A stretch of 64,000 nucleotides of DNA, from positions 112,302 through 176,301 of the forward strand of contig WBOU01000015.1 in NCBI GenBank assembly GCA_009268125.1. The letters are read 5' to 3'. The DNA is from Chloroflexia bacterium SDU3-3. GTDB lineage: Bacteria > Chloroflexota > Chloroflexia > Chloroflexales > Roseiflexaceae. Below are positions 35,531 to 44,542 of the stretch, in pieces. A model generated the notes under the pieces. The model was not told the DNA's origin. It saw only the letters and a program-made list of their open reading frames with translations, and ran no database searches. Each line of letters begins with the position of its first letter. Positions within the stretch are counted from its first letter, which is position 1. The translations under genes and the position numbers were made by a program.

Positions 35531-35919
35531 TCGGGGATGACGGCGATCGCCTCGACCTCGACCAGCAGCCCGTCGCGGGCCAGCCTGCGCACCTCCACCG
35601 CCGAGCTGGCCGGAGGCTGCTGGGTGTTGATGTAGCGGTCGCGGACCGCGCGCACCGCGGCGATCTGACCAATGTCGGTGAGGAAGAAGGTGAGCTTGAC
35701 CACGTGCGAGAAGTCGGCCCCGGCGGCGGCCAGCGCCTGCGCGATGTTGTGGAACACCTGCTCGGCCTGGGCGGCCATGTCATCCGGCCCGATCAGGTTG
35801 CCCTCGGCATCTAGCGGGATCTGCCCTGAGACATAGACCGTGCGCCCGCCGCGCGCCTCGACCGCGTGGCTGTAGCCCATTGGCTTGGGCAGCCCAGCCG
35901 GGTTGTAAAAGTTGGCCAT
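35527..35919 (-). CDS. RidA family (YjgF/YER057c/UK114) protein
   Basis: This 130-residue protein matches the RidA family, which hydrolyses reactive enamine/imine intermediates released by PLP enzymes. Visible segments are YSHAVEARGGRTVYVSGQIPLDAEGNLIG, QAEQVFHNIAQALAAAGADFSHVVKLTFFLTD and the C-terminal SSAVEVRRLARDGLLVEVEAIAV. The conserved carboxylate-binding Arg of true RidA, before the C-terminal strand, is not clearly present, so it may belong to an Rid subfamily. ATG 35919 follows GGAAGGAA. Confidence 0.9.
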   Translation of the reverse strand: MANFYNPAGLPKPMGYSHAVEARGGRTVYVSGQIPLDAEGNLIGPDDMAAQAEQVFHNIAQALAAAGADFSHVVKLTFFLTDIGQIAAVRAVRDRYINTQQPPASSAVEVRRLARDGLLVEVEAIAVIPD

Positions 35920-36106
35920 GGGTTCCTTCCTTGGGTATGAGGGTTCCGGCGGAAGTATAGCACGCGGCGCGGCGAGCCGGGCGTGTGCCGCCGCTGCCCG
36001 TGCACCAGCCCACCCAGCCCTGTGCAAGATGCGCTACAATCGGTGCGCATATATCGCAGATTGACGGTGCATGGCGCAGCCGCGCCACACCAAGAAGGAG
36101 CAGACC

Positions 36107-36586
36107 GTGGAGTACGCCATCACCGCGCCGGGGTTCGAGGGCCGCGATCTCAAGGTGCGCAGCCGTGGGTTTCTGGCTGGGCCCAAGCTGCTGCTGGATG
36201 GCCAGCCAGCGCCCAAGGGGCCGAAGCGCAACCAGATGCTGCTGCGCCGCAACGACGGGCAAGATGCAGTGGCCCTGTTCCGCGTGACCAACGTGATCGA
36301 TCCGGTTCCGCAGGTGGTGATCGATGGCCAGACCATCCAGCCTGCGCCGCCGCTCAAGTGGTACGAGTGGGTGTGGGGCGTGCTGCCGTTCGCGCTGATC
36401 GTAGTTGGCGGGCTGCTGGGCGGGCTGTTTGGCGCGGGGGCGGCCTATATCAACGGCTATGTCTTCCGCAGCGATCTGAGCGGCGCGCTCAAGTTTGTGC
36501 TCACGGGCCTGATCTCGCTTGCTGCGGTGATCTTCTATTTCCTGATTGCGGTGGGCATCACGCTGCTGCTGAATCGGGCTGGCTAG
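36107..36586 (+). CDS. Small membrane protein of unknown function
   Basis: This 159-residue protein has a soluble beta-rich N-terminal half (YAITAPGFEGRDLKVRSRGFLAGPKLLLDG) and two membrane helices (about residues 80-105 and 130-152). The GTG at 36107 is preferred because AAGGAG lies six bases upstream; an ATG at 36071 would add 12 residues. Similar proteins occur widely in Gram-positive bacteria without known function. A hairpin follows 37 bp after the stop. Confidence 0.65.
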   Translation: MEYAITAPGFEGRDLKVRSRGFLAGPKLLLDGQPAPKGPKRNQMLLRRNDGQDAVALFRVTNVIDPVPQVVIDGQTIQPAPPLKWYEWVWGVLPFALIVVGGLLGGLFGAGAAYINGYVFRSDLSGALKFVLTGLISLAAVIFYFLIAVGITLLLNRAG

Positions 36587-36623
36587 CAAGCGGCGCTGGC
36601 TGGCCGCTGCCATCTTGGGCCGA

Positions 36624-36654
36624 CCTAGCAGCTGCGGCAACCACAGCTGCTAGG
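36624..36654 (+). terminator. Stem-loop after the small membrane protein gene
   Basis: CCTAGCAGCTG (36624-36634) pairs perfectly with CAGCTGCTAGG (36644-36654) around a nine-base loop. No T run follows. Confidence 0.5.
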
Positions 36655-36708
36655 CCACGCCTGCAAACATCCTCTTGCCAGCCTATCGAATATCCAAAGA
36701 GCTTACTC

Positions 36709-37166
36709 GTGATTTCTCTGCGCCGCTGGCTGGGCTATGCGCTGCTTGGCCTGTGCTTCGGGGTTGCCGACTGGTATGCGAGGGAGATGCTGAAAGAGGT
36801 ATTCCCGCCGCTCGGTGTCTTTGGCCTGGTCGTGGGGTTTGCCGCGATGTGGGGTGTGTGGCTGCTGCTAGCGCTGGCGGTGGCCGCCGCTGAGCTGCGG
36901 GCTTCGCGGCGGGCGCGCTGGTGTGGGTGCGCGCTATCGCCGTCTAGTATCTGTTCTACGGCTTCTTGCTGGTCTTCGACGGCGAGCCGCCGCTATCACT
37001 CGGGTATGCGCTGGGCCACATCGCGCCGCGCGGCTGGGCCGACTGGGCCGAGATTACACGCACGCTCTCGCTGGGCAATATGGTGCGCTGGGGCGCGGTG
37101 GTGCTGGGCGTCGGGGCTGGCTTTGGGGCTGCGGCTGCGAGAAAATGGGCGCGCCCACACGTTTAG
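36709..37166 (+). pseudogene. Decayed membrane protein gene
   Basis: A GTG at 36709 opens a frame with two hydrophobic segments (LRRWLGYALLGLCFGVADWYA and LVVGFAAMWGVWLLLALAVAAAE). Protein-like sequence then continues in a different frame (AAGALVWVRAIAV, a TAG stop at about 36945, then YLFYGFLLVFDGEPPLSLGYALGH to the stop at 37166). One frameshift near 36890 plus the in-frame stop are needed to join it, so it is best read as a pseudogene of a four-helix membrane protein. A sequencing error could explain the frameshift but not both defects. Confidence 0.6.
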
Positions 37167-37259
37167 CACGATGGCACGCTGTGATGCCGGGTACAGCTAT
37201 TATAGCCAGAGGTGCTACAATATTTAAACGGGGATATTCATGTGATCGGCCTGGAACCT

Positions 37260-39869
37260 ATGCTTGAGATGCGGTCTTTTGGCACACTGCTGCGCCAGTG
37301 TCGCGCCGCGCGCGATCTTACCCAGGAGTCGCTCTCCGAGCTGGTCGGATGCTCGCCGCAGACCCTGCGCGCGTTTGAGAGCGGGCGGCGTCGCCCCTCG
37401 CGCGAGATGGCGACGCGGCTTGCGGCTGCGCTGGAGCTTCCCCAGGCCGAGCGCGGCGAGTTTGTGCAGCTGGCCCGCGCCCGCGCGCCCCTAGCCCTGG
37501 CCGATGCCGGCGCGCCCCTCCCCGCGCTGGCCCTGCCCGATCCTGCTGCCGCCCGCCCCGCCGCCCCCGCCGACGCCCTGATCGGTCGCGGCGAAGACCT
37601 GGCCCGCCTAGAGTCGGCGCTGCTGCACGAGCGGCGGCGGCTGGTCACGCTGCTTGGCCCGGGCGGCATTGGGAAGACGCGGCTGGCGCTGCACGCGGTG
37701 GCCAGCCTGCCACCGTCGGCCTTCGACATGGTGGCGTTTGTCGCGCTGGCCCCCGTGGCGCACGCCAGCATGCTGGTCACCACCATCGCCGAGGCGGTCG
37801 GCTGCGTGATCGCCCCTGCGCAGAACCCCGAGCAGGCGCTGCTGGCCTTCCTGCGCGAACGCGCCACCCTGCTGGTGCTTGACAATCTTGAGCACCTGCT
37901 GGTGCAGAGCCAGAGCACCGCCGTGCTGGCCCTGCTCGCCGCGATCCTGCGCGAGGCCCCGCTGGCGCAGCTGCTGATCACCTCGCGCGAGCGCCTGCGC
38001 CAGCGCGACGAGTGGGTGATCGAGCTGACTGGCCTGGCGCTGCCCGCCGATGAGCGCGCCCGCTCGATCGAGCGCTCGGCGGCGGTGGCACTGTTTGTCG
38101 AGCGCGCCCGCCAGATCAAGTCCGACTTCAAGCTCTCCCCCGCGAACCGCCGTGCGGTGGCCCAGATCTGCCGCATGCTGGGCGGTGCGCCGCTGGGGGT
38201 CGAGCTGGCCGCGAGCTGGGCGCACGTGCTCTCGTGCGATGAGATCGCCGCCGAGATCCGGCACGGCGCAGATATGGAGTCGATCTCGGACCGGAGCCTG
38301 CCCGATCGCCACCGCTCGCTCCACGCGGTGATCGACCACTCGTGGCAGCTGCTCGGCCCCGATGAGCAGCTGGTGCTGCTGTCGCTGTCGCTGTTTCGCG
38401 GCGGCGCGGGCCGCGATGCGATCGCGGCGGTGCTCGGCCCCGAGCCAGGCGGGGGCGAGCGCCCCCAGCGCGCCCTGCTGCCGCTGCTGGCGGCGCTGGT
38501 CGATAAGTCGCTGCTGCGCCGCCAGAGCGATGCCACCGGGGCGACCCGCTACGATCTGCACGAGCTGGTGGCCCAGTACGCATCCGCGCGGCTGGCTGGA
38601 CAGCCGGATGTGGCCGCCGCCGCCGCCGAGCGCCACGCGCGCTTCTACGCTGGCTGGTTGGCCGGGCAGGATGCGGCCCTGAAGAGCGGCGAGCAGCAGC
38701 GCGCGGCCCAGGTCATCATCATCGAGATGGAGAATATCCGCGCTGCGTGGGCCTGGGCCTGCCAGCACGGCGACGCACATGCCCTGCGCCAGATGTTCTT
38801 TCCCCTCGACTGGCTCTACGAGCTGCGCGGCTGGAATGCCGAGGGCGAGGCCGCCTTTGCGCGGGCCAGCGCCCACCTGCACGGCCCTGTGCTTGCGGGC
38901 GTCGCCAGCGAGAGCACACAGATCTGCTACTGGCTGCTGGTGGCCCGCGAGGGCTGGCATGCGCTCCGCCGCGATCCAGCCTACGCCGAGCGCCAGATGC
39001 GCCAGGCCGCCGCCGCCATGCGCGGTCTCGACCCCCTGCGGGGGCTGATGCATATTATCAAGGGGCTGGCCTACCTGCAGATCTTCGCTGGCGACTACGC
39101 CGATGCCGAGGTGCTGCTGGCTGAGGCGCTGCTGCTGGCCCGTCAGGCTGGCGACGCCTGGGCCGCATCGGTGGCGCTGGTGGTGCGCGGCGTGCTAGAG
39201 ACGCTGCGCACCGATGCGGCCACGGCCCGCCCGCACCTGCAGGCGGCCCTTGCGGCGGCGCGGGCCGTGGGCGACCCGCGCCACGTGACGCTGACGCTCA
39301 ACTACCTGGGCCTGAGCGCGTTCGGCCTGGGCCAGTGCGATGAGGCCGAGCGGGCCTGCCGCGAGTGCCTGACCCTGGCCGCCGCCCACCACGATCGCTT
39401 CCAGATGTGCTTGGCCCTGCAGACGCTGGGACGCGTGGCGCGGCAGCGCGGCGAGCTTTCCGAGAGCGCCTGGCTGCTTGGCGAGAGCCTCTCCATCGCC
39501 CGAGAGATCGGCGACCGCTGGCTGGAGGCGCAGGCCCTGGGGCATATGGCCGATCTGGCCGAGGCGCAGGGCAACCCCCGCCAGGCCCGCCAGCACTATC
39601 GCGCCGCCCTTGCGGTGTCGGCGGCGGCTCCGCTGCCGATCGCGCTCGATCTGCTGGTGGCGCTGGCCGAGTTCGAGCTGGCGGCGCAGCCAGCTGCGGC
39701 GCTGGCGGCCCTCTGGTATGCGCAGCGCCACCCGCGCGTGCGGCCCCAGGCCCGCAGGCGGGCCATGGTGCACACCGATGCGGCCCCGCCTAGCCCCGCC
39801 GCGCTCGCCCTGGCCGATACCTTCTCCCCCGATCAGCCCGCCGCATTGCTGGCGCTGTTCAGCGCGTAG
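37260..39869 (+). CDS. XRE-family STAND regulator (HTH, NB-ARC, TPR repeats)
   Basis: This 869-residue protein has an N-terminal XRE helix-turn-helix (FGTLLRQCRAARDLTQESLSELVGCSPQTLRAFESG, about residues 5-60) and a Pro/Ala linker. An NB-ARC NTPase follows, with Walker A GPGGIGKTRL near residue 133, LLVLDNLEHLL as Walker B and the LLITSRERL sensor. A winged helix and a long TPR-like region (about 480-850) complete it. Such STAND proteins work as ligand-triggered switches that oligomerise to activate transcription. ATG 37260 follows GGA; an earlier start at 37212 is possible. Its targets are unknown; the secreted-protein gene 130 bp downstream is one candidate. Confidence 0.9.
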   Translation: MLEMRSFGTLLRQCRAARDLTQESLSELVGCSPQTLRAFESGRRRPSREMATRLAAALELPQAERGEFVQLARARAPLALADAGAPLPALALPDPAAARPAAPADALIGRGEDLARLESALLHERRRLVTLLGPGGIGKTRLALHAVASLPPSAFDMVAFVALAPVAHASMLVTTIAEAVGCVIAPAQNPEQALLAFLRERATLLVLDNLEHLLVQSQSTAVLALLAAILREAPLAQLLITSRERLRQRDEWVIELTGLALPADERARSIERSAAVALFVERARQIKSDFKLSPANRRAVAQICRMLGGAPLGVELAASWAHVLSCDEIAAEIRHGADMESISDRSLPDRHRSLHAVIDHSWQLLGPDEQLVLLSLSLFRGGAGRDAIAAVLGPEPGGGERPQRALLPLLAALVDKSLLRRQSDATGATRYDLHELVAQYASARLAGQPDVAAAAAERHARFYAGWLAGQDAALKSGEQQRAAQVIIIEMENIRAAWAWACQHGDAHALRQMFFPLDWLYELRGWNAEGEAAFARASAHLHGPVLAGVASESTQICYWLLVAREGWHALRRDPAYAERQMRQAAAAMRGLDPLRGLMHIIKGLAYLQIFAGDYADAEVLLAEALLLARQAGDAWAASVALVVRGVLETLRTDAATARPHLQAALAAARAVGDPRHVTLTLNYLGLSAFGLGQCDEAERACRECLTLAAAHHDRFQMCLALQTLGRVARQRGELSESAWLLGESLSIAREIGDRWLEAQALGHMADLAEAQGNPRQARQHYRAALAVSAAAPLPIALDLLVALAEFELAAQPAAALAALWYAQRHPRVRPQARRRAMVHTDAAPPSPAALALADTFSPDQPAALLALFSA

Positions 39870-39998
39870 CTGCGGCGCTGCGGCTGTCACGCTGGCTGTC
39901 ACGGTTTTTGTCGCGCTTGGGCGCTGTTCGCCCACCCCTCCTCCATGGTTTGATAGACGCACAGTCCGTATGCTCATATCACTTGGAGGATCTTGCTC

Positions 39999-41519
39999 AT
40001 GGTTCGCCCCTCTCAGCGGCGTCTTTCCCGCGCTGCTCTGCTTGCCCTTACGCTTGCCTGCCTCGCGCTGCTGCTTCCGGCGCGCGCGCTGATAGTGTCT
40101 GCCGCCGATGGCGATGGGGGGACAGTCTACCTGCCCCTGGTCTCTCGTGGCCAAGCGCAGACGCCCACGCCCGAGACACCTACGCCCGAGACGCCCACCC
40201 CTGATCCGGGCGGGGCGGATGGCGCGCTGTTTCTGCAGCCCACCAAGAAGGTAGGCGGCCCTGCGATACAGGTGGATGCCCAGGGGGGCATGCACGTGGC
40301 CTTTTACGACGCGATAACGCTGGCCGAACACCCGCAGGCCACCTACGCCTACTGCCCGCCGCCCGCCGCGCAGTGTGCCGATGGCTCGAAGTGGGCCTCC
40401 GTCAGCTTTAGCGATCAGGTGGATGAGGTTCAGCTGCAGCTGACGCCCACAGGCCACCCGCGCATGCTGTTTAGCGTGCACGATACCTCGGGCCTGAGCA
40501 AGAGCTATGTCTATGCCGAGTGCGACGCGCGCTGCAGCGCCGATGCGGGTGCCTGGCGGTTTGCCACGGTGGCCTCGCGCGCTGTCGGCTACTGGAGCGT
40601 CGGCTCGTACTACCTGCCCAAGCGCGGCTTTGCGCTGGATGCGCAGGGGCGTCCGGCCTTTGTGTACTATGATCGGGACACTACCCCCGAGCCAGATCAC
40701 ACGGGCGGCTACTACTACTCTTGCCAGGCCAAGTGCTCGGACGCCGCGAGCTGGACCGAGGCGCGCTTCACGCATCGGGCGGGGTATTATGATGAGTTGG
40801 TGGATCAGCCGGTGCTGCAGTTTACCTCGGATGGCAAGCCGCGTGTGTTTGCGATGCTCTACCCGCTGGATGGGACGGGCGAGAGCGGCCTCTACTACTT
40901 CGCCTGCGACAGCGACTGCCAGGATGATGCCAGCTGGCAGCGCACGCTGGTGACGGCGCGCGGCAATGGCCCCTACCCGGCCTGGGATCTGGCGCTTGAT
41001 GCGCAAAACCGCCCGCGCGCCTCCTTCTTCAAATACGATGCTGACGACGGCAGCGGCGATACGCTCTACTACCTCTGGTGCGATGGCAGCTGCCTCAGCA
41101 CCGCTGGCTGGCACACGCTAAACCTGAACCTGCCCAAGGGCGAGGGGATCGGGGCTGATATCGAGCTAGATAGCGCTGGCAAGCCACGAATCGCCTATCT
41201 GACCAGCGCAGATCTTGGCTACGCATGGTGCGACGGCGGCTGCACCGCTGCAGGCGGCTGGAAGCATGGCTATGCCGATAACGACGATCTGATGAGCGAT
41301 AGCTACCCGGTGCCGCTGCCCTACACCTGCTCGTCGGGCGTATGGGACAGCTACTCGCCCTCGCTGGCGCTCGACGCCGAAGGCAACCCGCGTATGGCCT
41401 ACGATGCCAGCTACCAGGCCTACTGTCAGTTTGAAGACCCCGACCGGCCCGGCGAGGTTGAGAACCGCTTCATCGAGGTCTGGCACTCGGCGCGCACGGT
41501 CTTTGTGCCGCAGCCCTAG
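39999..41519 (+). CDS. Secreted protein with six Cys-x3-Cys...Trp modules (propeller-like)
   Basis: This 506-residue protein has a signal peptide (about residues 1-32), the segment VYLPLVSR typical of Chloroflexota secreted proteins, and a TPETPTPETPTPDP linker. Six modules then repeat with the pattern aromatic-x2-Cys-x3-Cys-x4/6-Trp: near 40345 (a longer variant), 40513, 40711, 40896, 41072 and 41220, spaced about 50-66 residues. Between them lie repeated GKPR or GRPA turns with strands. A seventh, changed module lies near 41320-41430. The pattern suggests a beta-propeller with one disulfide per blade. ATG 39999 follows GGAGGA. I do not recognise a named family. Confidence 0.8.
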   Translation: MVRPSQRRLSRAALLALTLACLALLLPARALIVSAADGDGGTVYLPLVSRGQAQTPTPETPTPETPTPDPGGADGALFLQPTKKVGGPAIQVDAQGGMHVAFYDAITLAEHPQATYAYCPPPAAQCADGSKWASVSFSDQVDEVQLQLTPTGHPRMLFSVHDTSGLSKSYVYAECDARCSADAGAWRFATVASRAVGYWSVGSYYLPKRGFALDAQGRPAFVYYDRDTTPEPDHTGGYYYSCQAKCSDAASWTEARFTHRAGYYDELVDQPVLQFTSDGKPRVFAMLYPLDGTGESGLYYFACDSDCQDDASWQRTLVTARGNGPYPAWDLALDAQNRPRASFFKYDADDGSGDTLYYLWCDGSCLSTAGWHTLNLNLPKGEGIGADIELDSAGKPRIAYLTSADLGYAWCDGGCTAAGGWKHGYADNDDLMSDSYPVPLPYTCSSGVWDSYSPSLALDAEGNPRMAYDASYQAYCQFEDPDRPGEVENRFIEVWHSARTVFVPQP

Positions 41520-42266
41520 GCCCGGTTTTAATCTGTATCGCGGCGCGCACAAGACCAAAAGTACGAGCATCGTGGTGCATCATTCGCGCTGGGTAGGCGG
41601 TGATGCCCACGATGCACGACAATGGGTGCAGGTGTGGAAAGAATGGGGAGTCATTGCCCGCATCAAAGCCCGATACGATGCGGGCGATGTGCATGTGGTA
41701 GGCATCGTAGTTGTGCTTCAGATCTGCCTCTGGAGCGGTACAACGGTGGTTCCCCAACCGCTAATCGTATGATGTGAGCATCGTGCGGGATCTCGATGCA
41801 CAGCTGGCGAAGGCCAGTGCACGGCTGGCGAAGGCCAGTGCACGGCTGGCGAAGGCCAGTGCACGGCTGGCGAAGGCCAGTGCACGGCTGGCGGAAGGCA
41901 GTGCACGGCTGGCGAAGGCCAGTGCACGGCTGGCGAAGGCCAGTGCACGGCTGGCGAAGACCAGTGCACGGCTGGCGAAGACCAGTGCACGGCTGGCAGA
42001 AGCATATGCGAGCCGTGCGCCATGAGCTGGAGAGCCTGCCGATAAAGCGGGATGATCCTATACTCCAGGCTTGGAACTAGAGTGCGACTCTTCTCGATCC
42101 TATTTTATTATTGTTTTGAACATAAAACCTGCTTGTACCGCTGCAACGAGTTATAGTAGGATGTTCCTAACATATAGATGATGTCTTAATGCTAAAAGGA
42201 GGTTATCCCAGCCCATCATCTACCCTTGAACCGCCGTTAATCGGATCAACCTCAAGGAGTACGAGC
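41520..42266. other. Spacer with 21-bp tandem array
   Basis: This 747-bp stretch has no supported gene. It contains ATCG-rich degenerate sequence (41560-41720), the 21-bp array (41796-42005) and a lower-GC promoter-like region (42080-42190). A frame over the array (41774-42025) would encode Leu-Ala-Lys-Ala-Ser-Ala-Arg heptads but has no ribosome-binding site. Confidence 0.6.
41796..42005 (+). repeat. 21-bp tandem repeat array, ten units
   Basis: GTGCAC recurs exactly every 21 bp at 41817, 41838, 41859, 41880, 41901, 41922, 41943, 41964 and 41985, with a degenerate ATGCAC at 41796. Each unit also contains CTGGCGAAGGCCAG, a 5-bp stem with a GAAG loop. Unit 5 and the last two differ by small changes. 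There are no spacers, so this is not CRISPR. Confidence 0.95.
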
Positions 42267-42938
42267 ATGTCTTTCTCTATCCCAACCCGATTTGAGCGTG
42301 CGCGCACGATTTTTGGCGTGATCGATACCCGCCGCTCGCTGCAGGAACGGCTGGCCACGGTCGGCTACGACGATCCTGTGCTGGCTGCTGGAAAGTCGCT
42401 GTATGCCTCGGCCCTAGAGCTACGCCTGCGGCAGCAAGCTGCGCATCTGGTGAAGGTGAATATGACCGAGCGTGCGCGCCAGCTCTACCAGCGGCTGAAG
42501 GCCTCTATTCATGACCTTGGCAAGATAGCAAAGGCCATCTTTGCGGGTAATCGCTCTGCCCTGGAGGCGCTGGGATTACAGCTGGGCACCATGAACAACC
42601 CGCGCGGCAAGCAGTCGCGCAGGCAGTCGGTGATTGTCGAGCGTGCCCGCAAGCTCTACGATGGCCTGCTGACCCACCCCGAGCTGCTGGCCACGATTGC
42701 TGCTGTAGGCTACACCTTTGAGCGGCTGACCGCCGAGCGCGATCTGATTGCCCAAGTCGAGCAGGCTGATATCGCCCAGGAGAGCGCTAAGGCCGATGCT
42801 CTGACGGCCTCGCGCGAGCAGAATGAGGCGTTTAAGGCGCTGGATGTGTGGCTGCAGCGGTTTGTCGCGGTGGTTGCCGTTGCGCTAAAAGATATGCCCG
42901 AGGAGCTGAAGGCGCTGGGCATCCGGCCAAGCCGCTAG
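42267..42938 (+). CDS. Helical-bundle protein of unknown function
   Basis: This 223-residue protein is almost entirely alpha-helical. Its two halves look alike (RARTIFGVIDTRRSLQERLATVGYDD against RARKLYDGLLTHPELLATIAAVGYTF), so it probably arose by duplication of an up-down helical unit. No membrane helix or signal is visible. ATG 42267 follows AAGGAG. A strong hairpin terminator follows. I do not recognise a named family or function. Confidence 0.75.
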   Translation: MSFSIPTRFERARTIFGVIDTRRSLQERLATVGYDDPVLAAGKSLYASALELRLRQQAAHLVKVNMTERARQLYQRLKASIHDLGKIAKAIFAGNRSALEALGLQLGTMNNPRGKQSRRQSVIVERARKLYDGLLTHPELLATIAAVGYTFERLTAERDLIAQVEQADIAQESAKADALTASREQNEAFKALDVWLQRFVAVVAVALKDMPEELKALGIRPSR

Positions 42939-42961
42939 CCGATCTATCGGCGGGGATGTGT

Positions 42962-42998
42962 GCCCAAGGGGAGGAGCAGCTTGCTCCTCCCCTTGGGC
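42962..42998. terminator. Bidirectional terminator between convergent genes
   Basis: A perfect 17-bp inverted repeat (42962-42978 with 42982-42998) around a three-base loop lies between two converging genes. GTGTTTG follows on the plus strand. Confidence 0.8.
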
Positions 42999-43065
42999 GT
43001 GTTTGTGCGCTAGTTGGGTTGGCGGCTGCGTGGGGGGGGCGCACATCCCCACGCGTGCGGGCGGC

Positions 43066-44109
43066 CTAGTAGAGCAGCTCGATATCGAGCACGTTTTCCA
43101 GCGGCTCCCCGGCCAAGAAGCGGCGCAGGTTCTCGCAGAACAGCCGTACGAGGCGGGCGTTCTCGCGGTCGGTGGTGGCGGCGGAGTGGGGCGAGATCAG
43201 GACGTTGGGCATGTCCCACAGCGGGCTGTCGGCTGGTAGCGGTTCCACGGCGGTCACATCCAGCGCCGCGCCGGAGAGCTGACCGCGCTGGAGCGCCGCG
43301 ATCAGGGCTGGCTCATCTACTGTCTGCCCGCGCCCGATGTTGATTAGATACGCGCCCCTGGGCAGCAGCGCCAGCTCTTTTTCCCCAATGAACTTCTCGG
43401 TCTCGTCGGTGTGCGGGGCGATCAGGATGAGGTACTCGCTCTGGCCCAGCAGCTCGGGTAGCTGCTGGGCGCTGTAGAGCGCATCCAGGTGTAGCGACGC
43501 GGGGTCCACGCCCTGGGTGGTGCGCTTGTTGCCAATCACGCGCATGCCCACGGCCCGCGCCATGCGCGCCACCTGCTTGCCAATGTTGCCCACGCCGATA
43601 ATGCCCAGCGTGCGGCCCTCTAGGTCGGTCGCGCCGAAGCGCTGCCAGCGGTGGGCGGCCTGGCCCTGTTGGATGGTGCGCAGGTCGCGGCTGGACATAA
43701 GCATAGCCAGCAGGCAGAACTCGGCTAGGGGCTGGGCGTGGATGCCGCTGGCGGTGGTAAAAATGGTGTTGGGCATACGCTCGGCCAGGCCGCGCCGCCG
43801 CACCAGCTGGCCGATCCCGGCGCTGCTGGCCTGCACCCAGCGGGCTTTGGTGGCGCGCTCGGGCAGCGTGTCGATATGGGTGTAGTCGAAATCGAACAGG
43901 ATGTCGGCTTGGCCGACCAGCGTGTCCCAGCGCTGCTGCTGCTCGGGGGTGCGCTGCATGGTGTTGGTGTGGTCGGATGCGTAGCGCGGCTTGGGCAGCA
44001 TGTCCGGCTCGTAGATGACGTGCAGGCGCGGGCTGACGGCGCGGATCTGCTCGACAAACTCTGGCTCGATGTAGCTGGTGATCAGGAGGTTGTAGGTCGC
44101 TTCGCTCAT
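43066..44109 (-). CDS. D-isomer-specific 2-hydroxyacid dehydrogenase
   Basis: This 347-residue protein shows the NAD-binding GIIGVGNIGKQVARMARAVGM (GxGxxG), the substrate-binding loop with SAGIGQLV, the catalytic Arg in INIGRGQTVDE, the Glu in VTAVEPLPADSPLW and the catalytic His in NVLISPHSAATT. The family reduces 2-keto acids to D-2-hydroxyacids (or the reverse) with NAD(P) in the cytoplasm. The exact acid is not evident. ATG 44109 follows GGAG; an upstream ATG adds three residues. Confidence 0.9.
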   Translation of the reverse strand: MSEATYNLLITSYIEPEFVEQIRAVSPRLHVIYEPDMLPKPRYASDHTNTMQRTPEQQQRWDTLVGQADILFDFDYTHIDTLPERATKARWVQASSAGIGQLVRRRGLAERMPNTIFTTASGIHAQPLAEFCLLAMLMSSRDLRTIQQGQAAHRWQRFGATDLEGRTLGIIGVGNIGKQVARMARAVGMRVIGNKRTTQGVDPASLHLDALYSAQQLPELLGQSEYLILIAPHTDETEKFIGEKELALLPRGAYLINIGRGQTVDEPALIAALQRGQLSGAALDVTAVEPLPADSPLWDMPNVLISPHSAATTDRENARLVRLFCENLRRFLAGEPLENVLDIELLY

Positions 44110-44267
44110 GGGCTCCATCTCGTTTCACGCAAAAGAATCGCCGCCGCGGCTGCGTGCGGCACCTGCTCCACAGATCGCCAGTGCGCCATTGGCCTGGCCG
44201 GGTGGGTCGGCGCTGATCGGGCCTATTGTACACAACCCTGCGCGATCTGCCATGTGGTGCGCAGGGG

Positions 44268-44365
44268 CTGCGCAGGGCTACACGTTCTCGTTCAGCAGGA
44301 TGTTTTACCACTAAGGCTCCACGACTCCAAGGAACAAAAAGACTTTATGTGTCACGAAGCCACGG
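44268..44365 (+). repeat. Dispersed intergenic repeat, copy 4
   Basis: Left end GGGCTACACGTTCTCGTTCAG, then GATGTTTTACCACTAAGGC, ACGACTCCAAGGAACAAAA and TCACGAAGCCACG, in the order seen in copies 1 to 3. Confidence 0.7.
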
Positions 44366-44396
44366 CTACCTGCGATGAACGCAATGCACGCATCGC

Positions 44397-44417
44397 GGGC
44401 GGGCACGAGACCCGCCC
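44397..44417. repeat. GGGCGGG/CCCGCCC hairpin repeat
   Basis: A 7-bp perfect stem with the loop CACGAGA; related to the hairpin at 24858-24880. Confidence 0.65.
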
Positions 44418-44542
44418 CTACGTCGATCTGAATTGCCGCGCATTCCTATGACTCAGAAAGGATGGCTTCTGCATGGCTGCGACTCTTGGCGGTGGTCGTG
44501 CGTACATGCGGGCGAGATTCTGCGATGGTGAAAGGGACGACG

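Larger units (their letters stand above)
44110..44542. other. Divergent spacer with dispersed repeat and hairpin repeat
   Basis: No gene is visible. It holds copy 4 of the dispersed repeat (44268-44365) directly followed by a GGGCGGG hairpin (44397-44417), so the two repeat types lie side by side. Confidence 0.55.

Noticed and set aside
41796..42005. CRISPR array
   Set aside because: Units are contiguous and nearly identical with no variable spacers, and no cas gene is present.
41774..42025. Open frame over the 21-bp array encoding heptads with Leu, Ala, Lys and Arg
   Set aside because: The unit length is divisible by three and free of stops in several frames on both strands, and no ribosome-binding site precedes the GTG. 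I kept it as a repeat array.
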